64,000 nt of DNA from Halomonas citrativorans (GCF_900163645.1 NZ_FUKM01000053.1:62001-126000); one strand, 5' to 3'; positions 38,973 to 48,942 are shown, counted from the stretch's first letter. The notes: generated from the sequence alone by a model not told the origin. Translations and numbers: made by a program.

Positions 38973-40013
38973 ATGAGCACCGAGGCATTGACGCTCAATG
39001 ACGTGACGATTGACCTCCGGCAGAAACGTATCCTGGAAAACATCCATCTTGATGTCGCGCCAGGAAGCTTCACCTGCCTGCTGGGTCCTTCCGGCTGCGG
39101 AAAAACGACGCTGCTGCGCGCCATTGCTGGCTTCACGCCTCTAAGCCGTGGCGACATACGTTTGGGAAAACGATCTATCACTCACCTTCCCCCTGAAAAG
39201 CGCCAGACCGCGATGGTATTTCAGTCCTACGCGCTATGGCCGCATATGAGCGTGGGTGAAAACCTTGGCTACCCGCTTAAACTGCGCGGCGTCTCTCGCG
39301 AGGAGCGCGCCCGAAAAGTAGCCGCCATGCTGGAGCGCATGGAGCTTGGCGGTTTTGAAAGCCGTGCAGTCACTCAACTCTCCGGCGGGCAGCGCCAGCG
39401 TATCGCCCTGGGGCGTGCGCTAATTATCGACCCACCTTTATTACTGCTTGATGAGCCACTTTCCAACCTGGATGCCGCGATTCGGCGCAGCCTGCGCAGC
39501 GAACTACGTCGCCTGCAGAAGTCGCTGGGCATCACCACCATCATGGTGACTCACGACCAGGAAGAAGCGCTCCAAATGGCCGACCAGATCGTACTAATGC
39601 GCGGAGGCCATATCGTGCAGATAGCGCCACCCCAAACGCTTTACCACCAGCCGGCTGACCTGGCCGCCGCGCGCTTTTTGGGTGTGGATAACACCGTTAC
39701 TCGGCAAACGTCGGACCCCGCGATTGCCTCTACCGCCTCCACATTTGGCTTTCGTACGCGTGACGCCTTGATCAATGCCCCCCAGCATCCTGCAATGCTG
39801 ACGCGCAAAGGGCGGGTCACCGAATGCGTTTACACCGGCGATGGCTATCAGATATCGCTTGCCGCCGAACGGGCTGAGTTTTGTGCTACGTCGGCCACTC
39901 CTATTGCTCCGGGTACCTTTGCCGTTGTTCAGGTACCGCAATCGGCCCTGATTCCCTTCGGGTCGGATGATCGGCATCTGCCGCCACTTGATCGACAAGA
40001 GGATATTGCATGA
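38973..40013 (+). CDS. ABC importer ATPase
   Basis: A 346-residue ATPase of the iron(III)/polyamine/2-aminoethylphosphonate type (MalK/PotA-like architecture). Walker A GPSGCGKTTLL, Q-loop MVFQSYALWPHMSV, signature LSGGQRQRIALGRAL and Walker B LLLLDEPLSNLDA are intact; a C-terminal TOBE region starts near residue 240. The ATG at 38973 has GGAG upstream. It overlaps the binding-protein gene by 4 nt. Substrate unknown. Confidence 0.9.
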   Translation: MSTEALTLNDVTIDLRQKRILENIHLDVAPGSFTCLLGPSGCGKTTLLRAIAGFTPLSRGDIRLGKRSITHLPPEKRQTAMVFQSYALWPHMSVGENLGYPLKLRGVSREERARKVAAMLERMELGGFESRAVTQLSGGQRQRIALGRALIIDPPLLLLDEPLSNLDAAIRRSLRSELRRLQKSLGITTIMVTHDQEEALQMADQIVLMRGGHIVQIAPPQTLYHQPADLAAARFLGVDNTVTRQTSDPAIASTASTFGFRTRDALINAPQHPAMLTRKGRVTECVYTGDGYQISLAAERAEFCATSATPIAPGTFAVVQVPQSALIPFGSDDRHLPPLDRQEDIA

Positions 40014-41143
40014 AACCCTTCGCCCTTACGCTTAGCCTGATCGCCAGCGCCATTGCTACACCTGCCATGGCCGCCACAACGCTTAACGTGTTTACGGCAG
40101 GCGACGACAACATGGTCGAGTACATTAATGAATTTCTCGCTCCGCGCTTTGAAGCCATGCATCCGGATGTCAGCGTCCGCGCCATGGGCACCGGCCCCGG
40201 CGATGCGGGTAGCCAGGCTATTTACGAAACCCTAAGCGCTCAGCGTGATAAAGAGACGTGGGGCGTCGACGTTGCAGTCATCCACCAGCGCATGGCTGGG
40301 CAGATGGTGGAAGAAGGTTTACTAAGCACCTATACCAGCGCGCTTGAAACCGGTGATTTGGTCAGCGCGGCCAGCGCGCGTAATGCGCTGGGCGTTGATG
40401 TAGAAGGCTACGTGATGCCAATGTTTCAGAGCCAGATTGCCATCGCCTACAACCCGGCCCTTCTGGAACAGCCGCCAGAAAGCTACGCAGCGCTTGCCGA
40501 CTGGGTTGAGGAGAACCCTGGCCAGTTTGGCTATAACGGCATCACCGGCGGCATGGCGGGTGTAGGCTTTGTCTTCGGCTGGATGTATACCTTTACCGAC
40601 ATGGCCGACACGCTGCAAAACGGCCCCTGGGAAGAGAGCGCGTCTGAGCGCTGGACAACAGCGCTTGATCAGCTGCGCACTTTTAACCAGCACGTCACCC
40701 TGACACCCGGCAATGCGGGCACCATGGACGCCATGAACCGCGGCGAAATCGCCATGGGTCCGGTGTGGATGGGCATGTACTACACCTGGATGGCCGATGG
40801 TCGCCTCAACCCCGATTTCCGCCTGCTACTGCTCGAACCCGGCATGCCCGGCCAGCCGATGTACTACGCGATCCCTGAGCGCGCAGAGCATGCTGAATTG
40901 GCGGCTGAGTTCATTGCCTTGGCAACGAGCCCTGAGGTACAGGCTGAAGGTATTGTCGGCCAGTTTAACTGGTTCCCCGGCATTGACGCCGAACACGTTC
41001 GCAGTGAACTGAGCGACGAGCAGTGGGCGCAGCTCTATGCCGATGTATCGCCAGAGACACTTGCCGAGCGCGGCCGCTCCATGCCACAAGCGGACTACTT
41101 CCGTGCCATTCTCGAAGCTTATGAAAGCCACGTCAGCCGCTAA
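40010..41143 (+). CDS. periplasmic substrate-binding protein of the ABC importer
   Basis: A 377-residue family 1-type extracellular binding protein. The signal peptide ends near ATPAMAA (about residue 20), and there is no lipobox, so it is freely periplasmic. The mature protein begins TTLNVFTAGDDNM and contains the two-lobe pattern with Gly/Met-rich ligand-cleft regions (NGITGGMAGVGFVFG; IAMGPVWMGMYYTW). The methionine- and tryptophan-rich cleft does not identify a ligand. Overlaps the ATPase gene. Confidence 0.85.
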   Translation: MKPFALTLSLIASAIATPAMAATTLNVFTAGDDNMVEYINEFLAPRFEAMHPDVSVRAMGTGPGDAGSQAIYETLSAQRDKETWGVDVAVIHQRMAGQMVEEGLLSTYTSALETGDLVSAASARNALGVDVEGYVMPMFQSQIAIAYNPALLEQPPESYAALADWVEENPGQFGYNGITGGMAGVGFVFGWMYTFTDMADTLQNGPWEESASERWTTALDQLRTFNQHVTLTPGNAGTMDAMNRGEIAMGPVWMGMYYTWMADGRLNPDFRLLLLEPGMPGQPMYYAIPERAEHAELAAEFIALATSPEVQAEGIVGQFNWFPGIDAEHVRSELSDEQWAQLYADVSPETLAERGRSMPQADYFRAILEAYESHVSR

Positions 41144-41229
41144 TCGCTGGGCGATCAAGCGCTCGATGGTGACGCTTTGATGATCACTACCTGGGGGCCT
41201 TCGTGCCCCCTTCACTGTGGAAAGCGTTT

Positions 41230-42111
41230 ATGACGACTTCGCCCTCTTCAACCTATCTCATGGCGATGCCTGGCAAGCGGTTCCCACGCATAAGCCTGGG
41301 TATCTTGCTGGTTCTGCCTGCGCTAACCGCGATTACGCTGCTCTATGCGCTGCCCTTGCTGCGCTCGCTAGTAACGGCTTTTCGTGACAGTGATGGCGGC
41401 TGGACCACCGACCACCTCGTTCGCGCCTTTTCGCTTTATGGCCGCGACGTGCTTTTTTCTATCGGCGTCGTATCAGCAGCACTTGTGCTCATCGCCGTTA
41501 TCTCCATTGCGATTGCAGGCTATCTAGTGCTGGGCACCACGCCTTGGGCCGTTCGCTTGTTGCGCTGGCTGTACCGCTGGCCGCTGTTTATTCCGTTCGT
41601 GGTAAGTGGACAGATTGCCCGCTCGTTTTTATCGACCAACGGCATGATGAACGGCGTACTGATCGAAACAGGCCTGATGATGCCCGAGAGCGCGCAGAGC
41701 TTTCTGGATTGGCGAGGATTAGTACTGACCTTTGCCTGGAAACAGATTCCGTTTGTGACGCTTCTCTTGGCCGGTGCCATGGCCGCGATTGACCGCAGCC
41801 ATATTGAAGCCGCCCGCAATATGGGCGCGAGCCGCCTGCGCTGCCTTTTCGGCATTATCCTGCCTCAGGCAGCGCCCACCCTCTGGGTCGGACTAATTCT
41901 ATCGCTGGTGGCCATGCTTTCGGTCCTCTCGGTACCGATGATGCTGATTGCCGGCAACCCCACCATGATGACCTCAATGATGGCCCACCGAATCACTTAC
42001 TACGGTGACTACGGCATCGCCAATGCGCTGGGGCTGTTCTCCTACGCTTTAACGGCGGTAACCGCATGGATCTATTTGCGTCTGACACTGCGCCGCGAGG
42101 TGGCCTCATGA
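41230..42111 (+). CDS. ABC importer permease 1
   Basis: A 293-residue binding-protein-dependent permease with six predicted helices. The EAA loop that contacts the ATPase reads EAARNMGASRLRCLFGIILPQA at about residues 195-216. ATG 41230 (GGAAAG upstream) is preferred to a GTG nine codons earlier. Overlaps permease 2 by 4 nt. Confidence 0.88.
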   Translation: MTTSPSSTYLMAMPGKRFPRISLGILLVLPALTAITLLYALPLLRSLVTAFRDSDGGWTTDHLVRAFSLYGRDVLFSIGVVSAALVLIAVISIAIAGYLVLGTTPWAVRLLRWLYRWPLFIPFVVSGQIARSFLSTNGMMNGVLIETGLMMPESAQSFLDWRGLVLTFAWKQIPFVTLLLAGAMAAIDRSHIEAARNMGASRLRCLFGIILPQAAPTLWVGLILSLVAMLSVLSVPMMLIAGNPTMMTSMMAHRITYYGDYGIANALGLFSYALTAVTAWIYLRLTLRREVAS

Positions 42112-42920
42112 GTATCACCCGCGTACTTTCGCCGATAGGACTGGGCCTTTTACTGGGCGTGGTCGCCTTTATTGTTTTCGGGCCGCTGTTGAATCTTGCT
42201 CTTTGGGCCTTTGCCGAGCAGTGGTTTTACCCGAATCGACTGCCTACCGGCTGGGGCTTTTCCTTTTGGGAGCGCGTGTTCCGCCCGCGTGCCGGAGCCT
42301 GGACATCGCTTTTCAATACCGTACTGGTTGCCTTTTCCGCCGTTATACTTTCAATGGCGCTGGCCATTCCTGCAGGTTACGCCCTGGCACGTCAGGCATT
42401 ACCCGCGCGCAACGTAATTATGCTGCTGTTTTTATTGCCTCAGGCATTTCCCAATCTGCCGATTTTCGTCAATATCGCCGCCATTTTTTATCAGTGGGGG
42501 CTTAACGGCACGTTAATTGGCGTAGTACTGGTGCACTCACTGCCGGGCCTGGTGTATGCCGTTTGGATCGCAACCGCCGCGTTTTCTACCGTGGATCGCT
42601 CGCTGGAAGAAGCCGCCCGCAACCTGGGTGCCTCTCCGCTGCGTACGTTTGCCGGTATCACCCTGCCCCAAGCGCTGCCTGGTCTGCTTGCTGCGTCCAT
42701 CTTCGTATTCCTCGACAGCATTGATGAGTTCACCGGCACGTTTTTTGTCGGCGCACCGGAAATCACCACGCTGCCACTGTTGATGTTTAACGCCTCCATG
42801 GGCGGCAACTATCAGGTGGCGGCCATCACCGCATTGATTTTGCTGATCCCGTCGGTCGGCTTCATGTTGGTCATTGAGCGTTTTCTAAAAGCCGATGTCC
42901 TGTCACGTGTGGGCCGTTAA
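42108..42920 (+). CDS. ABC importer permease 2
   Basis: A 270-residue permease with six predicted helices and EAA loop EEAARNLGASPLRTFAGITLPQA. It starts inside the end of permease 1 (ATGA). Together the two permeases, the ATPase and the binding protein make a complete importer. Confidence 0.88.
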   Translation: MSITRVLSPIGLGLLLGVVAFIVFGPLLNLALWAFAEQWFYPNRLPTGWGFSFWERVFRPRAGAWTSLFNTVLVAFSAVILSMALAIPAGYALARQALPARNVIMLLFLLPQAFPNLPIFVNIAAIFYQWGLNGTLIGVVLVHSLPGLVYAVWIATAAFSTVDRSLEEAARNLGASPLRTFAGITLPQALPGLLAASIFVFLDSIDEFTGTFFVGAPEITTLPLLMFNASMGGNYQVAAITALILLIPSVGFMLVIERFLKADVLSRVGR

Positions 42921-42952
42921 CAGCCCGCGTCACGTTATTGAGTTCTCTGTGC

Positions 42953-43720
42953 ATGCTGATTGCCCATTTATCTGACCTTCATGTGTTTACTACGCAGTCT
43001 GAAACCGGTGAATCCCGTGCGGATATCGCCCAAGTGGTTGAGCGCATCGTGACCGATCTCGTGTCGCTTAGCCCACCACCCGATCTTGTTGTAATCAGTG
43101 GTGACCTGGCCGACGGCGGGACCGAAGACGACTATCGACTGATTCGCCGTTTGCTAGCGCCGCTGGATATGCCCATTCTGGCCGTACCTGGCAACCACGA
43201 CCGCCGTGAAGCCATGCGCGCAGTACTGGGTGATCGGCTTGCGGGCTTACAGCCTGGGAAGTTTCTGCACTCCAGAGTGGAGGCAGACGGTGTCACGTTA
43301 CTGGGTCTGGATTCAATTATTGTTGGCAAACCCCAGGGCGCGTTATGTAGCGAACGCCTGGGCTGGCTGGAAAACCAGCTTCGCCATACCCAGCCGTTAA
43401 CGTTTCTGGTGATGCATCACCCGCCCTTTATGACGGGTAACCCTCACTGGGATGACTACAGCCTGATTGAGGGCCGGGAGCGTTTCAAGACTATTATCGG
43501 CGCATCTCCCAAACGCATTCTATGTGGGCATATTCATCAGCCCTTCCACACTTTGTGGGGGCAACACTACAGTGCTATTGCGGGCAGTCCTGCGTTTCAA
43601 TACAACCTGGTGCCAGGCAGTCAAGCGAAGCCGACTCTTGGCGACATGCCCTACTGCTATCCATTGCATGACTGCCAACCCGATGGCAGCATTTTGGTTC
43701 ATCTGCGCCATATAGCATAA
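42953..43720 (+). CDS. metallophosphoesterase (class III phosphodiesterase-like)
   Basis: A 255-residue cytoplasmic calcineurin-like phosphoesterase with all five metal motifs: LSDLH, ISGDLADGG, VPGNHDRRE, MHHPP and CGHIHQ. The CpdA/GpdQ class hydrolyses cyclic nucleotides or glycerophosphodiesters. Lying 32 nt behind permease 2, it suggests the imported compound is a phosphodiester or yields one. ATG 42953 is preferred to TTG 42938. Confidence 0.85.
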   Translation: MLIAHLSDLHVFTTQSETGESRADIAQVVERIVTDLVSLSPPPDLVVISGDLADGGTEDDYRLIRRLLAPLDMPILAVPGNHDRREAMRAVLGDRLAGLQPGKFLHSRVEADGVTLLGLDSIIVGKPQGALCSERLGWLENQLRHTQPLTFLVMHHPPFMTGNPHWDDYSLIEGRERFKTIIGASPKRILCGHIHQPFHTLWGQHYSAIAGSPAFQYNLVPGSQAKPTLGDMPYCYPLHDCQPDGSILVHLRHIA

Positions 43721-43747
43721 AAGCCAGCACCGAACGGTGCTGGCTTT
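43720..43747. terminator. bidirectional terminator between the phosphoesterase and ffh
   Basis: A 13-bp perfect stem AAAGCCAGCACCG/CGGTGCTGGCTTT with a 2-nt loop begins at the last base of the phosphoesterase stop codon. On the minus strand it is followed by a T run, so it can also terminate ffh. Confidence 0.9.
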
Positions 43748-43798
43748 CAAAGCATGCGGGCCTTTTATTGGCCCGCCAATCGGGGGCTAAGCGTGCGC

Positions 43799-45217
43799 CT
43801 AGCGCCAGGGCAGGCCGCCGGGGCCACCCATACCACCGCCACCCATGCCGCCCGGGCCGCCGGGACCACCGCCGCCGCCCATCATGCCGGACATACCGCG
43901 CATCATCTTCTGCATACCGCCTTTTTTACCCGCCTTCTTCATCATCTTCTGCATCTGCTTATGCTGCTTAAGCAGTCGGTTCAGGTCGGGCACCTGCAGG
44001 CCTGCACCGGCGGCAATTCTACGCTTGCGCGAGCCATTGATGATATCTGGCGCGCGGCGCTCTTTAGGCGTCATGGAGTTGATCAGCGCTTCAAGCTTGC
44101 CCAACTCCTTCTCAGGGCCCGGGCCCTGGGCCATTTCCGCCATTTGCCCCATGCCAGGCAATTTGCCCAAGAGGCCACCCATGCCGCCCATCTTTTTAAG
44201 CTGCTGCAGCTGGTCACGGAAGTCTTCCAGATCAAAGCCATCGCCTTTTTTGACCTTACTGGCAAGCTTAGCAGCCTTGTCTTTATCAACCGTGCGCTCG
44301 GCTTCCTCGATCAGCGACAGCATGTCGCCCATGCCGAGGATGCGTGATGCAACACGATCCGGGTGGAAAGGCTCCAGGGCGTCAACTTTCTCGCCCACCC
44401 CCATAAACTTGATGGGCTTGCCGGTAATATGACGCACGGACAGCGCCGCACCGCCACGCGCATCACCATCGGCCTTGGTTAAGATAACCCCGGTCAGCGG
44501 CAGCGCATCGTGGAATGCTTTCGCGGTATTAACCGCATCCTGGCCGGTCATCGCATCGACGACAAACAGCGTTTCTTGAGGCGAGATCGCTTTATGCAGC
44601 GCCTGGATCTCCGCCATCATGGCTTCATCGATTGCCAAGCGACCCGCGGTATCTACCAGCACCACATCGTGGAACTGGATTTTGGCGTGTTTGATCGCCG
44701 CTTCGGCAATATCAACAGGCTTTTGATCAGAGCGCGAGGGGAAGAAGTCGACTTCGATCTCTTTGGCCAGCGTCTCCAACTGGTCGATGGCTGCCGGGCG
44801 ATAAACGTCAGCCGACACCACCAGGACTTTTTTCTTCTCGCGTTCGCGCAGGTAGCGGGCAAGTTTGGCGACCGAGGTGGTTTTACCCGCCCCTTGCAAA
44901 CCGGCCATCAACACAACGGCTGGCGAGCCTTTGAGGGTTAGGCCTTCATTGGCCTCGCCCATAATGGCTTCCATCTCCTGCTGGACGATTTTGACGAACT
45001 GCTGGCCGGGCGACAGGCTCTTGGACACTTCCTGCCCAACCGCCCGCTCGCGCACGCGTTCGATAAAGGCCTTAACGACCGGCAGCGCTACGTCGGCTTC
45101 AAGCAGCGCTTTGCGTACTTCGCGCAGGGTATCTTTAATATTGTCGTCGGTCAGGCGCGCCTGACCTTTAATCGACTTCAACGTCTGGGAAAGACGCTCA
45201 CTGAGATTCTGAAACAT
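43799..45217 (-). CDS. ffh: signal recognition particle protein Ffh
   Basis: A 472-residue SRP54 GTPase that binds nascent signal sequences and 4.5S RNA and docks with FtsY. The NG domain has GLQGAGKTTSVAKLA, DTAGRLAIDE and TKADGDARGG; the Met-rich M domain (about 300-435) contains the RNA-binding GSRKRRIAAGAG. The last 40 residues are a Gly/Met/Pro-rich tail. Convergent with the phosphoesterase gene and divergent from ypjD. Confidence 0.97.
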   Translation of the reverse strand: MFQNLSERLSQTLKSIKGQARLTDDNIKDTLREVRKALLEADVALPVVKAFIERVRERAVGQEVSKSLSPGQQFVKIVQQEMEAIMGEANEGLTLKGSPAVVLMAGLQGAGKTTSVAKLARYLREREKKKVLVVSADVYRPAAIDQLETLAKEIEVDFFPSRSDQKPVDIAEAAIKHAKIQFHDVVLVDTAGRLAIDEAMMAEIQALHKAISPQETLFVVDAMTGQDAVNTAKAFHDALPLTGVILTKADGDARGGAALSVRHITGKPIKFMGVGEKVDALEPFHPDRVASRILGMGDMLSLIEEAERTVDKDKAAKLASKVKKGDGFDLEDFRDQLQQLKKMGGMGGLLGKLPGMGQMAEMAQGPGPEKELGKLEALINSMTPKERRAPDIINGSRKRRIAAGAGLQVPDLNRLLKQHKQMQKMMKKAGKKGGMQKMMRGMSGMMGGGGGPGGPGGMGGGGMGGPGGLPWR

Positions 45218-45428
45218 GGGGCCTCTCTGCCTCCGTCGCTGTCGCCGGGCGCCTACGCCCCTGGACTGATGTGCATGGATTATACGCGCTCACGCCTTGA
45301 GTCTCCATGACTGTCCGCGCGGGCTAACGATGGCTGTGCGATACTGCTTTGATTGGTTATAGTAGTCGGTACACGTTAACTTGACTGTTTTTTACTGCAA
45401 CGCGCGAAATGCGCGCACGGATAGCATC

Positions 45429-46226
45429 ATGCAGGCGCTGCCTTTCGCCACGATCGCTTTTGTACTCTATGTTGCTGCTGCCACTTGGCAGGGCATGACC
45501 CTTTTTCGCCGCGTGCCGCCACGCCAGGGCATGGTGCGCCTGCTGGGTGCCTTGGGCCTGTTGCTCCATATCCCGGTGGTCGTCCAACTGATGGGGCAAT
45601 CCCCAGGCCTTCTGCCTGGGTTTACCACCAGCGCTACGCTTTTCATGGCGGTCGCCGTTAATGTGCTGTTGATAGCGAGCCTTTTCAAGCCGGTGCTTAA
45701 CGTCGGCATCGTTCTCTTTCCTTTAGCGGGTGTCGCGCTGATTACCGCCACTTGGCTCCCCAGTCACACTAGCCAAACGGGCCTGACACCCGGCATTCTG
45801 CTGCATGCCATTAGCTCTGCGCTGGCGTTTGCCATGCTCGCGATTGCAGCGATACAGGCAATTCTGGTGGGATTACAAAACCAGGCGCTACGCCATCACC
45901 ATATTCGCGGCATCGTGCAGTCGCTGCCTCCTTTAACCACGATGGAACGCGTCCTGTTTGAGTTGGTCTGGGCAGGCATTTTGCTACTAACGCTCTCGAT
46001 TGTGAGCGGCTTTATCTTTCTTGATAATATTTTTGCCCAGCATTTATTACATAAAACCGTTCTCTCGTTAGGTGCGTGGGTTATTTTCACAACCCTGCTG
46101 ATTGGCCGCTATCGTTTCGGTTGGCGTGGCATGCGCGCAGTACGGTGGACGCTGGGTGGTTGCACGCTTTTGATACTGGCCTACTTTGGCAGTAAGTTTG
46201 TGCTTGAGATACTGCTCAATCGCTAA
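45429..46226 (+). CDS. ypjD: CcsA-like inner-membrane protein (YpjD family)
   Basis: A 265-residue protein with eight predicted helices from the cytochrome c assembly (CcsA/ResC) superfamily. It has conserved histidines near helices (LLHAISSALAF; HLLHKTVLSLGAW) that could be haem-related. Divergent from ffh and followed by corB, the conserved ffh-ypjD-corB order. ATG 45429 is chosen over a TTG at 45381. Function not established. Confidence 0.85.
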   Translation: MQALPFATIAFVLYVAAATWQGMTLFRRVPPRQGMVRLLGALGLLLHIPVVVQLMGQSPGLLPGFTTSATLFMAVAVNVLLIASLFKPVLNVGIVLFPLAGVALITATWLPSHTSQTGLTPGILLHAISSALAFAMLAIAAIQAILVGLQNQALRHHHIRGIVQSLPPLTTMERVLFELVWAGILLLTLSIVSGFIFLDNIFAQHLLHKTVLSLGAWVIFTTLLIGRYRFGWRGMRAVRWTLGGCTLLILAYFGSKFVLEILLNR

Positions 46227-46313
46227 GCCCATATACACGGCTATGGCTGTCTTGACACACCTTCTTCTAGCTTCTACAAACCGTGCTTGATACAGCATAA
46301 AGGAATTTTCGAC

Positions 46314-47594
46314 TTGAGCGACGACTTCCCCTTGGGATTACTATTCGGCCTTCTTGGCTTACTGGTACTACTATCGGCTTTTTTCTCCAGCTCTGAAACC
46401 GGCATGATGTCGATTAATCGTTATCGCCTGAGCCATCAGGCCAACAGCGGTGATCGGCGCGCCAAACGGGTCATGCGCCTGCTTACCCGCCCTGACCGGT
46501 TGATTGGCGTCATTCTAATCGGCAACAATTTCGTCAATAACCTTGCGGCGTCCATTGCGACCATCATCGCTATTCACTTTTTCGGCGAAGTATCAGGCCC
46601 AGCGATTTCTACTGCCATTTTAACGATTACTATTTTAATTTTTTCCGAGGTTACTCCCAAAACCTACGCGGCGATTAAACCTGAGCGTATAGCCTACCCC
46701 AGCTCTATGGCGCTGGAGCCACTTTTGAAGCTGCTTTATCCGCTGGTGTGGCTGGTGAATATGATCTCGAACGGCCTACTGCGCATACTGGGCGTGAAAA
46801 GCGTGGAAAATGGCGGCGACAACCTTACCCGCGACGAGCTGCGTACCGTGGTGCATGAGGCGGGCACGCTGATTCCCTACCGCCACCGGGCCATGCTGCT
46901 ATCGATCCTGGACCTTGAGAATGTCACGGTCAACGACATTATGGTGCCGCGCCATGAAGTACTGGGAATTGACCTGGACGATTCGCTGGAAGATATTCTG
47001 ACCCAAATTCGCACCAGCCAGCACACCCGCTTACCGGTTTATAAAGGCGATATCAACAACATCATCGGCATGCTGCACTTGCGCAATGCCGCGCGCTTTT
47101 TATCCCGTGACGAAGTAACCAAAGCGGCGATTGTTCAGGAAGCACGCGAGCCCTACTTTATTCCTGAGTCCACACCGCTCCATACTCAACTGCTTAACTT
47201 TCAAAAGCAGAAGCGGCGTATCGGTATCGTGGTAGATGAGTATGGCGATGTCGAAGGGTTGGTAACGCTTGAAGATATTCTGGAAGAGATCGTTGGCGAG
47301 TTCACCACGGACGTATCAGAAGATGAAGAGATTCATCAGCAGGACGACGGCAGCCATGTGATTGAGGGTACGGCTAACATTCGTGAAATCAATAAAATGC
47401 TGGGATGGCACTTACCAACAGATGGCCCCAAGACCCTGAACGGGTTGATTTTAGAGCATCTTGAAGCGTTCCCCGAAGGTCCCGCCAGCCTGCAAATTAA
47501 CAATATCCGTATGGAAATACTGGAGATCCGCGACAACCTGATCACCTCTGCCCGCTGCTGGCAAAACGTGCGTCTTCCAAGACGCCAACCCTGA
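46314..47594 (+). CDS. corB: CNNM/CorB (HlyC/CorC) transporter family protein
   Basis: A 426-residue membrane protein: DUF21 domain with four helices (opening FFSSSETGMMSINRYRLSH), a CBS pair (about 200-320), then a CorC_HlyC domain. Linked in enterobacteria to magnesium efflux or CorA function. The likely start is a TTG at 46314 with AGGA nine bases upstream; a TTG at 46287 is an in-frame alternative. Confidence 0.88.
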   Translation: MSDDFPLGLLFGLLGLLVLLSAFFSSSETGMMSINRYRLSHQANSGDRRAKRVMRLLTRPDRLIGVILIGNNFVNNLAASIATIIAIHFFGEVSGPAISTAILTITILIFSEVTPKTYAAIKPERIAYPSSMALEPLLKLLYPLVWLVNMISNGLLRILGVKSVENGGDNLTRDELRTVVHEAGTLIPYRHRAMLLSILDLENVTVNDIMVPRHEVLGIDLDDSLEDILTQIRTSQHTRLPVYKGDINNIIGMLHLRNAARFLSRDEVTKAAIVQEAREPYFIPESTPLHTQLLNFQKQKRRIGIVVDEYGDVEGLVTLEDILEEIVGEFTTDVSEDEEIHQQDDGSHVIEGTANIREINKMLGWHLPTDGPKTLNGLILEHLEAFPEGPASLQINNIRMEILEIRDNLITSARCWQNVRLPRRQP

Positions 47595-47668
47595 CAGCAC
47601 TTTGAGATAGATAGCGCTTGAGATGGCTAGCACTTGGGACGGCATATAATAGGTAGCGCTGAAGCGCG

Positions 47669-48331
47669 TTAGCGCGCGTCAATATCTTTATCGGCGGCCA
47701 CTTTTAGCGCTCGCACCCGCGTTTCCAAATAGCCACGCAGCGTAACCCCATCCACCTCTTGCACATTAATGGGTGGACCAAAATGCAGGCTAACCGGTGC
47801 CCTAAAGCGGCTTGGCCACTTTTTAAGCGCTTTACCGTTGTAGTGTGATGTCCAGGACCCCCACAAGCCTGCCAGCCCAGCGGGAATCACCGGCACATTA
47901 TCGCGTGCCAGAATAGTTTCCAGCCCGCGCCTGAAGGTATGGATATCACCGTCTGGCGTTAACCGCCCTTCCGGAAATACCATAACGACCTCCCCTCGGC
48001 GCAGCGCCTGGCTCACTTCATCCAGCGTACGCCGCAAGGCGCCGGGGCTACGCCGTTCGGACTCAATGGGGATCGCACCGACAAGCTGAAACCACCACTT
48101 GAGCCAAGGCGAATCGAAAATTGGCTGATCCATAACAAAACGCAGTGGCCGAGGGCTACCGCCCCCCAGGACCAGAGCATCCATAAAGCTTACGTGGTTG
48201 CATACAACCAGCGCACCGCCGCGTTTGGGCAGGTGATAACGCCCATGCACATGCAAGCGGTAGCAAAGGCGCATAGCCAGATAAATCAGGCTACGCAGCA
48301 CTTGGCGGACAGCATTGATCCACCATCTCAC
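47669..48331 (-). CDS. 1-acylglycerol-3-phosphate acyltransferase-like protein (PlsC family)
   Basis: A 220-residue lysophospholipid acyltransferase. The catalytic HX4D box is NHVSFMD (about 45), and FPEGRLTPDG (about 119) is the acyl-acceptor-site motif. A hydrophobic N-terminal helix anchors it. The GTG start at 48331 overlaps the tetR stop (GTGA), so the two are coupled. It may be a paralogue rather than the essential PlsC, because it is short and sits with a regulator. Confidence 0.85.
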   Translation of the reverse strand: MRWWINAVRQVLRSLIYLAMRLCYRLHVHGRYHLPKRGGALVVCNHVSFMDALVLGGGSPRPLRFVMDQPIFDSPWLKWWFQLVGAIPIESERRSPGALRRTLDEVSQALRRGEVVMVFPEGRLTPDGDIHTFRRGLETILARDNVPVIPAGLAGLWGSWTSHYNGKALKKWPSRFRAPVSLHFGPPINVQEVDGVTLRGYLETRVRALKVAADKDIDAR

Positions 48332-48942
48332 GATGCCGGCTCCCGGAGCCGAAGCCCTGCCAGCACCGTACTGACCAACTGATCCAGCAGTTCATCCACT
48401 TTAAGCTGCTGGCCTTGCCAATACCCCAACCGTTCATTTAATCCCAGCTGTACAAGCCCATGTACGCTGCCCCATAGCGTGCGCCCCAGCCGCCGAGCTT
48501 CGAGATCATCAAGCGTGGGCTGGTACTCTTTGAGAGCGGATTCCACCTGGGTAAACAGCGCTTCAATTAGATGGCTTTGACGCTGATCCAGCTCCCCTTC
48601 TTGTGCCAAGGGGTAATCAAACAGCAGCTTCCAGCGGTAGCAGTCTTGCTCGGCAAAGTGCCAGTACGCATGCGCCAGCGAACGCAGCCAAGGCTCTGGC
48701 GCGTCTGCCGATAATGACGTAATGGTCTGCTTCAAACCCGCCAACGTTTCGACGTTAACGTGCTGCAATAAGTTGTTAAAGCTGCCGTAAAGTTTAAGCA
48801 GCGTACTGGGCGCGCAGCCAACCTCTCTAGCCAGGGCACGCAGTGATAAATCGTGGACTGACTGTACAGCCAACCAATCATCACAAGCTTTCATGACCTG
48901 CGCATGGAGGGCATCGGGCGCATGCTGTCTAGGACGGGCCAT
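48328..48942 (-). CDS. TetR-family regulator
   Basis: A 204-residue TetR regulator. The N-terminal helix-turn-helix is seen in LSLRALAREVGCAPSTLLKLYGSF; the C-terminal part resembles the WHG ligand domain. Lies upstream of and overlaps the acyltransferase gene. The 190-bp gap to the SRAP gene contains a candidate operator. Confidence 0.85.
   Translation of the reverse strand: MARPRQHAPDALHAQVMKACDDWLAVQSVHDLSLRALAREVGCAPSTLLKLYGSFNNLLQHVNVETLAGLKQTITSLSADAPEPWLRSLAHAYWHFAEQDCYRWKLLFDYPLAQEGELDQRQSHLIEALFTQVESALKEYQPTLDDLEARRLGRTLWGSVHGLVQLGLNERLGYWQGQQLKVDELLDQLVSTVLAGLRLREPAS

Noticed and set aside
43799-43930. Gly/Met-rich tail of Ffh as a novel domain
   Set aside because: Gly/Met-rich C-terminal tails are common in Ffh M domains and need no special explanation.
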